Notes under the pieces: generated by a model
Databases searched by the model: none
Told to the model about the DNA's origin: nothing
What the model saw: only the letters and a program-made list of their open reading frames with translations
Program-made: the position numbers and the translations under genes
Shown here: in pieces, positions 23,601 to 34,850 of the stretch
Layout of the letters: each line of letters begins with the position of its first letter
Numbering within the stretch: the first letter of the stretch is position 1
Origin: Antedon mediterranea
Taxonomy: Eukaryota > Echinodermata > Crinoidea > Comatulida > Antedonidae
Length of the DNA stretch: 64,000 nucleotides
Reading direction: 5' to 3'
NCBI RefSeq assembly: GCF_964355755.1
Contig: NC_092680.1
Coordinates: 21,987,001 to 22,051,000, forward strand

Positions 23601-26600
23601 ATGTCTTATTTTTGTTTCCCATTTTATTATTGTTCAATAGGAAATAAATGAACTAGTTTCAACTGAAGAGCCAGCAAATGTGGATGTGAGTACTTTAGAA
23701 GGAGAAGTTGAAAAGTATTTGTTGGAAATAGGAGCCTTGCAAGAAGAGTTTGAAATAAAGGAAAAAGAATTCAAGATCAGGCATGCTAGACTAGAAGAAC
23801 TGCAACAAAACTGGAAACAGAAGGCTGATGAATATGGCGGCATTGTGAATGACATTGAAGCAAAACAGGTAAGATGTTAATCCTTAATCATTTTATTAGT
23901 ATAATAGACCTACATAGAAATTGTGTACGGAGTCACAATGCATACAAATGAATATGACTGCAAATAAAAATGAAAAACGCATCTATTTGCAGGATGACTT
24001 AAAGAAGAAGTTTACAGAACTTGAGACTGCTAAGCAACACTCTAAGCACTACAAAGACAAGAAAACTGAGCACTTACAAGTACTCATTGATCTAAACCAG
24101 AAAGTGGAGGCTAAAGAAAAGGAGATTGAGGTATGTATGTACAGATGAGATCATGCTTTTATCTATCGTCATTGTTTTCAGTTGAATTTTAAAGCATAGT
24201 TGGCGACAAAGAAAAGAAATTCATTCAGACCTTCACAGTTTATTTTATTGGTTGTCTTTTTTTCAGATTGCAAGAGGAAAAGCAAGTCAGATATCGGAAG
24301 AGAGAATTCCTACTCAGAGGAAGGCTCAAAACATTGATTCTGAAATACACCAGATTACTAGAAGGATTGAAAAGGAACGTCAAAGGTACAATTCCATGTT
24401 GATAAACCTTTAAAATATTTTAGCATATTCATCTTTGAAACAGCACGATGCTATCTACTGCTTCGAATGTGATGGGTTCTCAACTGCCTCTTTCCATAGT
24501 TCTGGTGGTAGAACACCACTATCTTCTTGGTTTACACAAAACTTATTACAGGACATATTTTGAGATGAGAATTGTTTGTCTTTTTAGTCGTGGTGACCCA
24601 GAACAAATAACAAGAGAGTATTACGATGCAAAGAATAAATTCTTTGCAATTGTTACTCAAATGAAGCAATGTAAAGCATTTGTAACGGTAAGTTAAAAAA
24701 CTACAATGCCCACACTTTAATTTCTAATAATTATGTTTAAATATTGTATAATACTGCACTAATCTGTATAAATTTCACTGTAAGTAGGAAGCCTTTTTAA
24801 TAACAAAACACACATTATTACTGCACTAAAGTGTACTGCATATAATTACAATTTGACTGTTGATGGATTTGTATGTGTGTTATGAATGGTGATGAAAGGA
24901 ACATTTTGGACAAACTAAACTTGGTGTTATTCTGTATAAATACTATGAAAGTATTGCTTTTAATGTAATTCTTTGTTGTTTTTTTTCCTGTCCAAAAGCA
25001 AATTTAGCTTATTTATATTATTTATCCCTTTTCTTATCTTTCAACTTGTTTCTTCTGAAAGCATCATCGCAACAAAACAGACATTTAGCAAATCAGAATT
25101 TTTGATTTTTTGTTTTTTCTTTTCTTTAATAATTGTTTAAATATTTAATTAATCACTGTAAACCTGTATAGGATATTTGTATACTAATCTAATAATTAGC
25201 AATTTCCATAATTAGAAAACTTTAATATTTAAGCTATGTAGAACCGTTAACCAACCATTTGTTTATCATCAGAGAATCCAAAAAAATTTCCTTCACTAAT
25301 ATTACATCTTTGAGTAAAACTTGTTTTTGTTAGCCCTCTCTATATAAATATGTATTAAAAATATGCACAAAGATTGGGTAAAAATTCTAGGTGCTACACA
25401 CGATTTATTATTTTAGATGATTAAAATATTCAATTAATCAATACAAAATTACTATATTACTATTATTTTTAGAGTTTTATTTTGTATTTTATGATTTTAG
25501 AAACTTAAAGAATTGTTAAAAACGAGAAGACAAACATACCTTGAATTTAGACGATATGTTGCTATGCGAGCTAAGTGTTATTTTGCGATGATGCTATCAC
25601 AAAGAGGCTACAATGGAAAGATGTCGTTTGACCACAAAGATCGCCAACTGCATATCGTTGTGAGTCCTCCTCATATGGAAAGAGAGAAAATTGCACCTGC
25701 CTTAAAAAAAAAACTATTTACAATAAAAAAAAACATTTCGCAGTCCTCGAGAACCTAAAGTTATATTGTAAAAAGGCAGGTGAAATGTTGTTCTCTTTCA
25801 ATGTTGTTAAATATATTATAGAAAATAGTTTTTGTTTTTATCCAAGGCACTTGATGCCTGCCTAGAGGACAGAAGACGTACATATAAACAATTTCGTAAG
25901 ACAATTGTTATTAGTGTACAATTAAGTTTTATAACCATGATGTACGAAAGAGGATACGAAGGAAAAGTGACCTTCAATCATTCAGAGGGAAGCATTGATT
26001 TGAAGGTGAGAACATCAAAGTGTATATTTTATATATTATGATATATCCAGGTATCGCTATTCACTAAAACAAAATATAGTTGTAAAAAATAACACTTTTT
26101 TTTTATAACAGTTTGAAATTTAAAAATAAATTTTGTGCAAAAAAAGGTTGCAAAAAAAAAAAAACAAAAAAAATCTCAATTTCAACTAATTACTTTTTGG
26201 TAAGCATGGAACAAATAGGTGTAGTGGGTAAGAATTTTTCCACCAAGTCACTAAGAATTATTTAGAAATATGCAATTACTTTTCCCAAAATTAATTTGTT
26301 TTCTTGTTTTTCAGGTACATCCACATCAAGGTCAAGGGTCAGCACAAAAGGATATGAGAGGATTGTCAGGCGGTGAAAGATCTTTTTCAACAGTTTGCTT
26401 CATCATGGCATTATGGGAATCAATGGAATCGCCATTTAGAGCCTTGGATGAGTTTGATGTTTTCATGGTAAGATTGTGTTAATGTATGTTTTGTACTGTG
26501 ATGTTTTCATGGTAAGATTGTGTTAATGTATGTTTTGTACTGTGATGTTTTCATGGTAAGATTGTGTTAATGTATGTTTTGTACTGTGATGTTTTCATGG

Positions 26601-29600
26601 TGAGATTGTGTTAATGTATGTTTTGTACTGTGATGTTTTCATGGTAAGATTGTGTTAATGTATGTTCTGTACTGTGATGTTTTCATGGTAAGATTGTGTT
26701 AATGTATGTATTGTACTGTGATGTTTTCATGGTAAGATTGTGTTAATGTATGTTTTGTACTGTGATGTTTTCATGGTAAGATTGTGTTAATGTTTGTTTT
26801 GTACTGTGATGTTTTCATGGTAAGATTGTGTTAATGTATGTTTTGTACTGTGATGTTTTCATGGTAAGATTGTGTTAATGTATGTTTTGTACTGTGATGT
26901 TTTCATGGTGAGATTGTGTTAATGTATGTTTTGTACTGTGATGTTTTCATGGTAAGATTGTGTTAATGTATGTTCTGTACTGTGATGTTTTCATGGTAAG
27001 ATTGTGTTAATGTATGTTCTGTACTGTGATGTTTTCATGGTAAGATTGTGTTAATGTATGTTCTGTACTGTGATGTTTTCATGGTAAGATTGTGTTAATG
27101 TATGTTCTGTACTGTGATGTTTTCATGGTAAGATTGTGTTAATGTATGTTTTGTACTGTGATGTTTTCATGGTAAGATTGTGTTAATGTATGTTTTGTAC
27201 TGTGATGTTTTCATGGTAAGATTGTGTTAAATGTATGTTTTGTACTGTGATGTTTTCATTGTAAGATTGTGTTAATGTATGTTTTGTACTGTGATGTTTT
27301 CATTGTAAGATTGTGTTAATGTATGTTTTGTACTGTGATGTTTTCATGGTGAGATTGTGTTAATGTATGTTCTGTACTGTGATGTTTTCATGGTGAGATT
27401 GTGTTAATGTATGTTTTGTACTGTGATGTTTTCATGGTGAGATTGTGTTAATGTATGTTTTGTACTGTGATGTTTTCATGGTGAGATTGTGTTAATGTAT
27501 GTTTTGTACTGTGATGTTTTCATGGTAAGATTGTGTTAATGTATGTTTTGTACTGTGATGTTTTCATGGTAAGATTGTGTTAATGTATGTTTTGTACTGT
27601 GATGTTTTCATGGTAAGATTGTGTTAATGTATGTTTTGTACTGTGATGTTTTCATGGTAAGATTGTGTTAATGTATGTTTTGTACTGTGATGTTTTCATG
27701 GTAAGATTGTGTTAATGTATGTTTTGTACTGTGATGTTTTCATGGTAAGATTGTGTTAATGTATGTTTTGTACTGTGATGTTTTCATGGTAAGATTGTGT
27801 TAATGTATGTTCTGTAATGTGATGTTTTCATGGTAAGATTGTGTTAATGTATGTTTTGTACTGTGATGTTTTCATGGTAAGATTGTGTTAATGTATGTTT
27901 TGTACTGTGATGTTTTCATGGTAAGATTGTGTTAATGTATGTTTTGTACTGTGATGTTTTCATGGTAAGATTGTGTTAATGTATGTTCTGTACTGTGATG
28001 TTTTCATGGTAAGATTGTGTTAATGTATGTTTTGTACTGTGATGTTTTCATGGTAAGATTGTGTTAATGTATGTTTTGTACTGTGATGTTTTCATGGTAA
28101 GATTGTGTTAATGTATGTTTTGTACTGTGATGTTTTCATGGTAAGATTGTGTTAATGTATGTTTTGTACTGTGATGTTTTCATGGTAAGATTGTGTTAAT
28201 GTATGTTTTGTACTGTGATGTTTTCATGGTAAGATTGTGTTAATGTATGTTTTGTACTGTGATGTTTTCATGGTAAGATTGTGTTAATGTATGTTCTGTA
28301 CTGTGATGTTTTCATGGTAAGATTGTGTTAATGTATGTTTTGTACTGTGATGTTTTCATGGTAAGATTGTGTTAATGTATGTTTTGTACTGTGATGTTTT
28401 CATGGTAAGATTGTGTTAATGTATGTTCTGTACTCCTTCAATATGTTGATAAATGCAAGAATGTTGTACATTTTTGTGTTTTTCTTCCTACCAGGACATG
28501 GTGAATCGCAAGATAAGCATGGACCTGATGTTGAAAGTTGCCAAAGAGCAAAAAATGCGCCAGTTTATTTTCCTCACTCCACTTGATATGAGGTAATGAG
28601 GACACCTAACGTTTTGCATCTTAATTTTGTCATCCATGTTTTAGTGTTATAGGATCAATACATATTTAATGAGAATCTTTCTATAACTTATCGTGGATAA
28701 TTTCGCTAATTGCCAATTTTATTGCATGCAACCAAATAAATTATGTTGTTGGTAGTGGGTTGAGCAAGAATCAATTAGGTAATACAGTCAACTCTCCCAA
28801 TACCGGACACCCTTGGGCGGGCATATATTTTCCGGTTTTTCGAAATTCCGGTTTCCTGAAAACATATTTTTGAAGTTATCACGTTGTCACTGAAAATGCT
28901 TGAATCACCGGTCCGAATGCTGCCCGGTACGCGGTCTAGCGTAGGGGAGGCCTAGGCTATGATTGTGTCAAGCTACTGTAGTTTGAATTAAATAAATACT
29001 GATAGGCCTAGGCCTACTTTATTAATATTAAGCTAATTTAATTTACCTTTTTTAAAAGTTACATTATGTACCCATAAAACATGTTACAGTAGTAAATTAT
29101 TGTTTCTCAATGTGTTTTTAACGGCAAATAGGCCTAGGCCTACGTACGTACGGTGAACATAATTTCGGTCTGTTTATTGTTTTTCGTTCGCGAGCTAGCT
29201 CTAGCAGCAGCAGCATGCAGCATGTTTGATAAAAAAAATAGGAGAGCGTAGATTTGATTGATGCGCATGTGCAGCGGTGTCATAATCAAATAAAAACGCC
29301 CACACCTAGACCACATGTTTTTTAAGCTCCTTTATTTTGACGTAATTTGATAGCAATGATGAAAATTGATTAGGTAAACGAGCCAAGCAATAATGACACA
29401 ATAATTAATTGGTAACATTTCAAAGTTTATTAACACTAAATTTAAAATTAACAAATTATGGCAGACATTTACATTTTATCAGATTTTAAACCAATCATCT
29501 AAAGACGCCTGTTTGGAGTTTCTGCGTTTAATTAAAATTTCTTTCTCCATAATTTCCGTTAATTCCTGAAGTTGTTGATCAATAATTTCAAAATGATGTG

Positions 29601-32600
29601 CCTTTGAACGAACACCGTGCCTAATTTGACCAATCATAGATAACATTTCGCTAAAAGATAAAGTTCTAAAATCATCAGTGTTTTCATCCTCTTCGCCTTC
29701 TGGTTCATCATCAGCAATCACTGGTTCCTTGTCACCATTATAGATCCTGATTAGTTCATGTTCCCATTCATCGCTAATTTCTTCAACCGGAATTAAATTA
29801 TCAATGTTTATGTATGTTTCTACGTCTAAATTGGTGTCTATCTCTCTAACCAATTCTCGAATCTCTCCTTCCACCATGTCTACATTATTGTCGTCAATCT
29901 GGGTATTGTTCAAACAGTTAAATCCACAACGGTTAAAGCATTTAATTATTGTAGTTTCTGATGTCTCTCTCCATGATGTTGCTGTCCAGTTTACTGCATC
30001 TAGAACGTTAGTTTGTTTTGTGATGTCGCTTGCTGATTGTGCATCATCAACTTTCGCTAAAACACTCCGCAACAACTTTGCTCTGTAGCGACTTTTAAAC
30101 GCTTTAATTATTCCTTGGTCAAGTGGTTGTAAAACAGACGTTGTGTTTGGTGGTAGGAACGCAAGCTTGATGTTGCTCTTCTCTAATCCAACATGAGAGG
30201 AGGCGTTATCAAGAAATAATAAAATATTTCTACCCTGAAACCTCATTTGATTGTTTAAGTCCGTCAAATAATCATCAAACAACGCACCAGTCATCCAGGC
30301 TTTTCTGTTAGCTTTCCACACTACGGGAAGTCGATCTTTCTTTATGGTTTTAAAGCATCTTGGGTTTTCAGCACGTCCGATAATCATTGGTTTAAGCTGA
30401 AAAAATAAATAACGAACATGATTAAAAAATACAGAAAAAACAAAATTTGAATTTGAAGAGGAAACGAGATCTTTTTAGTGATGCTTTTTATTTAAGATAT
30501 TTAAAAACGGATGGTGCTGCTGTTTTCAAAGGTTTCGTATGGACATAAGACAGACGAAAATAACAAAATCTTATGATGTACAAAAAATAAATAACATGGC
30601 TCTAAAATTTACATGAAAAACAATAAAGAAAAAAAAAACGCATAAACGATGCGCACATGACTGATTGCATGATGTGATGTGGATAGACAAAATAAATGAT
30701 TAAAAATAAAACGAAAAACGTACCTTTTCACCAGTCATACTGCATGTGAACATCACTGTTAATCTTTCTTTAGAAGATTTCACTCCTTTAACGTCATCAT
30801 GCTTTTCAGCTAGTGTCCTGTCCGGTAATGCACGGAAAAACAGACCAGTTTCATCACAGTTAAAAATGTCCTTTGGTTCATAACCAACGCACAGTTCGGA
30901 AATCTGTTCTTTCCACTGTGTTACAACTTCCTGATTAACATCCCCTCTTTCTCCGCAGATAACCAATTGTTTTATGTCATGTCTCCTTTTCCATTTGGTT
31001 AACCATCCATCAGATGCTTTGAAGTCCACAATGTTCAATTCCTCTGCAAATTGCTCTGCCTTTGCCTTTATTAAGGGTCCACTAATGGGGATATGTTTAT
31101 CCCTAGCAGTTCTAAACCAAACTAACATAAGCTGGTCGATGTCCGAAAACTTAGTTTTGATCACTCTGAATTTTGTACCTTTGCTGACTTCCTTCTTGCT
31201 CCGATATTTATCCTTAGCTTTCATAATGTCATAGATCGTTGATTTTCCAAGCCCATACTTTTTCGTTGCTTCCATTACTTTCATTCCACCTTCTACATCT
31301 GCTATCAATCTAATTTTCGTAGTTAAGTCAAGTTCATTTCGTTTACGTTTTGCCATGATGATTTCCAAATTTATAATGATGCACATTTTTAGTTAAACTT
31401 TTAAAGTCTTATTGCAATTGTGAATTTAACAATAACTTAAACAAAACAAAGACACAAAGTGAAATGTAAATTGAACTTTATTAAAAACAATTCATATGCT
31501 AAAAACCAGGGAGTTGTTTTAACAACTGCTAAAAACAATAGACATTAAGACATAGCGCTTCGATGTGAGAAAGCCCACCGCAGTTCGATACGCAACAAAG
31601 CAATTGCCGCCTCGTGGGTTAACAATGAACTGACCTGTCAATCACAGTGTAGCGTTCCATGGCAACATTATTTGATCGTACCGCGAAACGTCGCGCACTT
31701 TATGCATGGTCAGGGTGTGGTTAAAAGCTTTTGTACGTTGTGAATGTATTGAATCTGAGTCAGCGACGACGATGTTACGTTGTTATTTCGTAAATATTTG
31801 GAGTTTTTTAACTGCCAGTCCGGTTTTCAGAAGCTAATTTTCGTGTTTTGGCCTTCATAATTTGTCCGGATTCCGGAATTGGGTATTCCGGTTTTCATAA
31901 TAAATTACAGTACATTTAGAATAGGGACAAATTGGGCCATCCAAAAAAGTCCGGTTTTCCGTGAATTCCGGTTTTGGGAGAGTCCGGTATTGGGAGAGTT
32001 GACTGTACTGTAAACCTAAGCTCTTTTTAAAAACCAACTTATAGGATACCAACTGAATTAAATTAAACTATGACAGTTTGGAATGTATGTAAGCAGTAAC
32101 ATGCAGTAGGCCTACAGTTAGGAGTAGTAGTACAACAATATACAATTTGTAATGTATGTAAGCAGTAACATGCAGTAGGCCTACAGTTAGGAGTAGTAGT
32201 AGAACAATATACAGTTTGGAATGTATGTAAGCAGTAACATGCAGTAGGCCTACAGTTAGGAGTAGTAGTAGAACAATATGCAGTAGGCCTACAGTTAGGA
32301 GTAGTAGTAGAACAATATACAGTTTGGAATGTATGTAAGCAGTAACATGCAGTAGGCCTACAGTTAGGAGTAGTAGTAGAACAATATACAGTTTGGAATG
32401 TATGTAAGCAGTAACATGCAGTAGGCCTACAGTTAGGAGTAGTAGTAGAACAATATACAGTTTGGAATGTATGTAAACAGTAACATGCAGTAGGCCTACA
32501 GTTAGGAGTAGTAGTAGAACAATATACAGTTTGGAATGTATGTAAACAGTAACATGCAGTAGGCCTACAGTTAGGAGTAGTAGTAGAACAATATACAGTT

Positions 32601-34231
32601 TGGAATGTATGTAAGCAGTAACATGCAGTAGGCCTACAGTTAGGAGTAGTAGTAGAACAATATGCAGTAGGCCTACAGTTAGGAGTAGTAGTAGAACAAT
32701 ATACAGTTTGGAAGAACAGTAACATGCAGTAGGCCTACAGTTAGGAGTAGTAGTAGAACAATATACAGTTTGGAATGTATGTAAGCAGTAAACATGCAGT
32801 AGGCCTACAGTTAGGAGTAGTAGTAAAACAATATACAGTTTGGAATGTATGTAAACAGTAACATGCAGTAGGCCTACAGTTAGGAGTAGTAGTAGAACAA
32901 TATACAGTTTGGAATGTATGTAAGCAGTAACATGCAGTAGGCCTACAGTTAGGAGTAGTAGTAGAACAATATACAGTTTGTAATGTATGTAAGCAGTAAC
33001 ATGCAGTAGGCCTACAGTTAGGAGTAGTAGTAGAACAATATAATTCTTTTACAATTCATCCTTCATTCATATTCTGATATCCAGAATCCTCATATCAGTC
33101 ATACGTTCCTCACTCTCATTTGGAATAAGTTGCATTGTGCAATTTAAATTCATCTATAGGTTGTTTTAGGAGTAAACTACTTTAGTTCAACACTGTTCAA
33201 TGTGGATATGTATGAAGTTGGTATATTTCTTGTAGACGTAATAGTAGATTGTAAACAAGTTGTTCTTTTTTGTCTTGTTTTGAGCTGACCAACTAGCAAA
33301 GGTGTTTAGTACCTGTTTGCTCTTTTTGTGTGTATTTGGCCGAAATTACAAAAAAAAACTAAATATAAATTAAAAAAGGCCATATAGATGGGCAGTCGCG
33401 TGCTCATTAATGTTTACCGACCAACCTACCAACTGACCGAAATTACTGAACATGTTTAAAAATGTTGAAATGTTTAAAAACAGTTATATTTTTTTAATTT
33501 ACACGTGCGTAGCCTGTCACTTTTGACGTGCTCGTATAACGTAATTTCGAGTTGAAAAGTAAGTCAAGAAAACAGAAATCGGGCAAAAAGAGTGCGCAAC
33601 AACATTTAACGCGCAGTGCGCGCGCAAAACTCTGCGCACTAATGGCAATTTTGTAAACGCTTAAAATTGCCTGAAACGTACTCTTATTTCGTCGAAAATA
33701 AATTTAGAAAATTTTAAGCGCGCGTACGCATGCGTTACATGCGCTACGCACGTAATTGTATTGCCATATGATGATTTATACCCTGAAATTTATGAGTACC
33801 AAATTTTATTTAATTGTGATTCATGGTTGTGAAGATATGATTACAAACGTGATTTCGTTAAATCGTGCGTAGACCGCGTAATTTTTTATTGCGCATCGTA
33901 AAAACATAACCACATCGATTCCTGGCCATAAGGAATATACTGTGAAAAATTGACTTAGCTAGATTAAACTGATATCAAGATAAGGTCAGAAAGCGATAAA
34001 ACGCATAGTGATACCGGACCGACAGACCGACCGACCGACATAGTGAACTATAGAGTCGCTTCCACGTGACTAAAAAATGATGATTATGAATTTGTTGATT
34101 AACATTATATGTTTATTTTATATGTTCACAGTAAAATCAAAGCCAATCCACTTGTCCGTATTTCACGCTTGAATGATCCAGAGAGGAATCAAAATGCTTT
34201 GCCATATGAAGCTGAAGAGGAAGAAAATTAG
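17624..34231 (+). CDS. SMC6: SMC6, SMC5/6 complex ATPase
   Basis: Nuclear ATPase of the SMC5/6 complex (DNA repair, replication-fork and rDNA stability). Exons: 17624-17740, 18216-18327, 18705-18810, 18908-19187, 19707-19808, 20563-21017, 21399-21563, 21711-21889, 22398-22573, 22671-22778, 22989-23185, 23382-23541, 23641-23868, 23993-24130, 24267-24385, 24588-24687, 25501-25659 (or 25847-26005), 26315-26467, 28495-28592, 34132-34231. The total is 3252 nt, or 1083 residues, close to vertebrate SMC6. Walker A GRNGSGKS is at about 73-80, followed by [14 protein letters not shown], long coiled coils, a hinge at about 505-665, the signature [13 protein letters not shown] at about 984, and Walker [13 protein letters not shown]. 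The start has a lysine/arginine-rich, acidic N-terminus typical of the family. One intron (23542-23640) uses a GC donor. A second, homologous version of the residue 915-967 exon follows the first. Confidence 0.97.
19341..19680. repeat. 84-87-bp tandem repeat, four copies, in an SMC6 intron
   Basis: Four near-identical units (core TGGCTGCCTTTAAGTTATCC) lie in the intron 19188-19706. They are preceded by a short doubled stretch with TGTGCTTTCAGCTTGGTATT at 19215-19340. The array stops about 25 bp before the acceptor. An open frame across it is a by-product. Confidence 0.9.
19804..20492 (+). repeat. 34-bp minisatellite carrying a splice donor in every unit, about 20 copies
   Basis: The array begins across the donor of SMC6 exon 19707-19808. 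Its unit contains GGAAGTAAGTATCTATGTAT, so each copy repeats the GTAAGT donor and two to four exon-like bases. The first unit is the real exon end. Two units near 20300 carry C/T and T/A variants. Use of a later donor would add a TAA in frame after eight codons. Confidence 0.95.
22140..22355. repeat. 37-bp repeat, about five copies, in an SMC6 intron
   Basis: Tandem units of ACATGGAAAGAATTTxxAACAG and GTGCGGTAAATTAAAG lie in intron 21890-22397. The copies are slightly diverged and the first is partial. The rest of the intron is unremarkable. Confidence 0.9.
25501..25659 (+). CDS. SMC6: SMC6 alternative exon A (canonical type)
   Basis: A 159-nt, phase 0-0 exon coding for residues 915-967, where the C-terminal coiled coil re-enters the ATPase head. 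It contains [17 protein letters not shown] and [15 protein letters not shown], which match vertebrate SMC6 closely. Acceptor TTTTAG and donor GTGAGT are good. It joins in frame to 26315 to give LHIV then VHPHQ. This is the exon expected in the ordinary protein. Confidence 0.93.
25678..25799 (+). other. Predicted RNA hairpin between the two SMC6 alternative exons
   Basis: The left arm GAAAGAGA (25678-25685) plus CACCTGCCTT (25694-25703) pairs perfectly with AAGGCAGGTG (25773-25782) plus TCTCTTTC (25792-25799). This gives two stems of 8 and 10 bp separated by an internal loop of 8 and 9 nt, with a terminal loop of about 69 nt. It occupies most of the 187-nt intron. It was seen by eye; folding energy was not computed. 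Confidence 0.6.
25847..26005 (+). CDS. SMC6: SMC6 alternative exon B (diverged duplicate)
   Basis: Also exactly 159 nt and phase 0-0, lying 187 bp downstream of exon A, with acceptor TCCAAG and donor GTGAGA. Its 53 residues align without gaps to exon A with 17 identities (for example RRxTYxxFR, then RGYxGKxxFxH). The frame is fully open. Including both exons would duplicate a structural element in the head, so mutually exclusive use is inferred. An unused pseudo-exon is possible but less likely given the intact frame and splice sites. Confidence 0.75.
26456..28434 (+). repeat. 44-bp minisatellite carrying an exon end plus donor in every unit, about 45 copies
   Basis: The unit contains GATGTTTTCATG followed by GTAAGATTGTGTTAATG. 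The first copy's GATGTTTTCATG is the last 12 coding bases of exon 26315-26467 (Asp-Val-Phe-Met, part of Walker B), and the GTAAGA is its real donor. About 45 near-identical units follow across the intron to within 60 bp of the next acceptor. A few copies have GTGAGA or a one-base insertion (near 27230). Confidence 0.97.
28785..32005 (-). mobile_element. pogo/Tigger DNA transposon, apparently full length (3.2 kb)
   Basis: Inserted in the last SMC6 intron. TA dinucleotides flank it at 28783-28784 and 32006-32007. The ends are identical inverted repeats for about 25 bases, starting CAGTCAACTCTCCC. Further CCGGTTTT and CCGGAATT repeats lie just inside both ends. The interior encodes one transposase antisense to SMC6. 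Flanking TA and terminal CAGT are typical of the Tc1/mariner-pogo group. Confidence 0.95.
29479..31356 (-). CDS. pogo/Tigger transposase, two exons
   Basis: The minus-strand exons 31356-30724 (211 codons) and 30396-29479 (305 residues plus stop) join in phase 0 across a 327-bp GT-AG intron to give 516 residues without internal stops. The N-terminus starting [10 protein letters not shown] is a CENP-B/psq-type helix-turn-helix, and [14 protein letters not shown] is the second CENP-B HTH. The DDE catalytic residues are in [22 protein letters not shown] and [10 protein letters not shown], with 29 residues between the second and third aspartates, as in Tigger. The joined segment [19 protein letters not shown] reads as conserved Tigger sequence, supporting the intron. 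An upstream in-frame Met at 31386 is possible but the family usually starts at the basic stretch. Confidence 0.92.
32066..33042. repeat. 69-bp minisatellite, about 14 copies, in the last SMC6 intron
   Basis: Tandem units contain GTAGGCCTACAGTTAGGAGT and ACAATATACAGTTTGGAATG. Two units are shortened to about 38 bp. Because 69 is a multiple of three, a long minus-strand frame (Tyr/Cys/Pro/Thr-rich) is open across it, but it has no gene character. The array begins about 60 bp after the Tigger element. Confidence 0.95.
33043..34131. other. Remainder of the last SMC6 intron
   Basis: No gene is seen. 33590-33960 is dense in GCGC and ACGCACGT words, and a short GACC/GACCGACC run is at 34016-34040. 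This has the look of an old interspersed element, but no ends could be defined. Confidence 0.4.
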
Positions 34232-34382
34232 ACGTTTAGTACAAACAGTTTTGTTATGTGGACAGATTATTTCTACATTGTTTTAAGCATCATTTATATT
34301 TTGTTTAGCCTTTTATAACGCTGTTATACTAATCTTTGTGAATGTTTGTTTTGTTAAGAAATGAATAGAATAGAATTGGATG

Positions 34383-34850
34383 CCTTAGGTTATACATTGT
34401 TACAGAGATTACTAATTACCAATCTAAGTCACCCAAATGTGCATTCCTTAGGTTATACATTGTTACAGATATTACTAATTACCAATCAAAGTCACCCAAA
34501 TGTGCATTCCTTAGGTTATACATTGTTACAGAGATTACTAATTACCAATCAAAGTCACCCAAATGTGCATTCAGTTAAAATATTGAGTAGAAAGATAATG
34601 ACAAGATGCTCAATTTGTATTGACAGGTTGCATGTTTAAGTTCATACTTTGCATTTAACTCGTTAGAATTGTTTAATTCAAATATATGAGTAGAAAGATA
34701 GTGATGAGATGCTCAATTTGTATTGACAGGGTACATTAACTCGTTAGAATTGTTTAATTCAAATATATGAGTAGAAAGATAGTGATGAGATGCTCAATTT
34801 GTATTGACAGGGTACATGTTTAAGTTCATACTTAGCATGTAGCTCATTGT
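34383..34850. repeat. Tandem repeats downstream of the SMC6 stop
   Basis: Three 63-bp units (core GGTTATACATTGTTACAGA) at 34383-34572 are followed by about two and a half copies of a 77-bp unit (core AGTAGAAAGATAGTGATGAG). They start some 150 bp after the SMC6 stop and may be within its 3' UTR. No AATAAA is found before them. Confidence 0.85.

Noticed and set aside
32063-32725. 220-codon minus-strand frame rich in Tyr, Thr, Cys and Pro
   Set aside because: By-product of the 69-bp minisatellite; no start context, splice context or family match.
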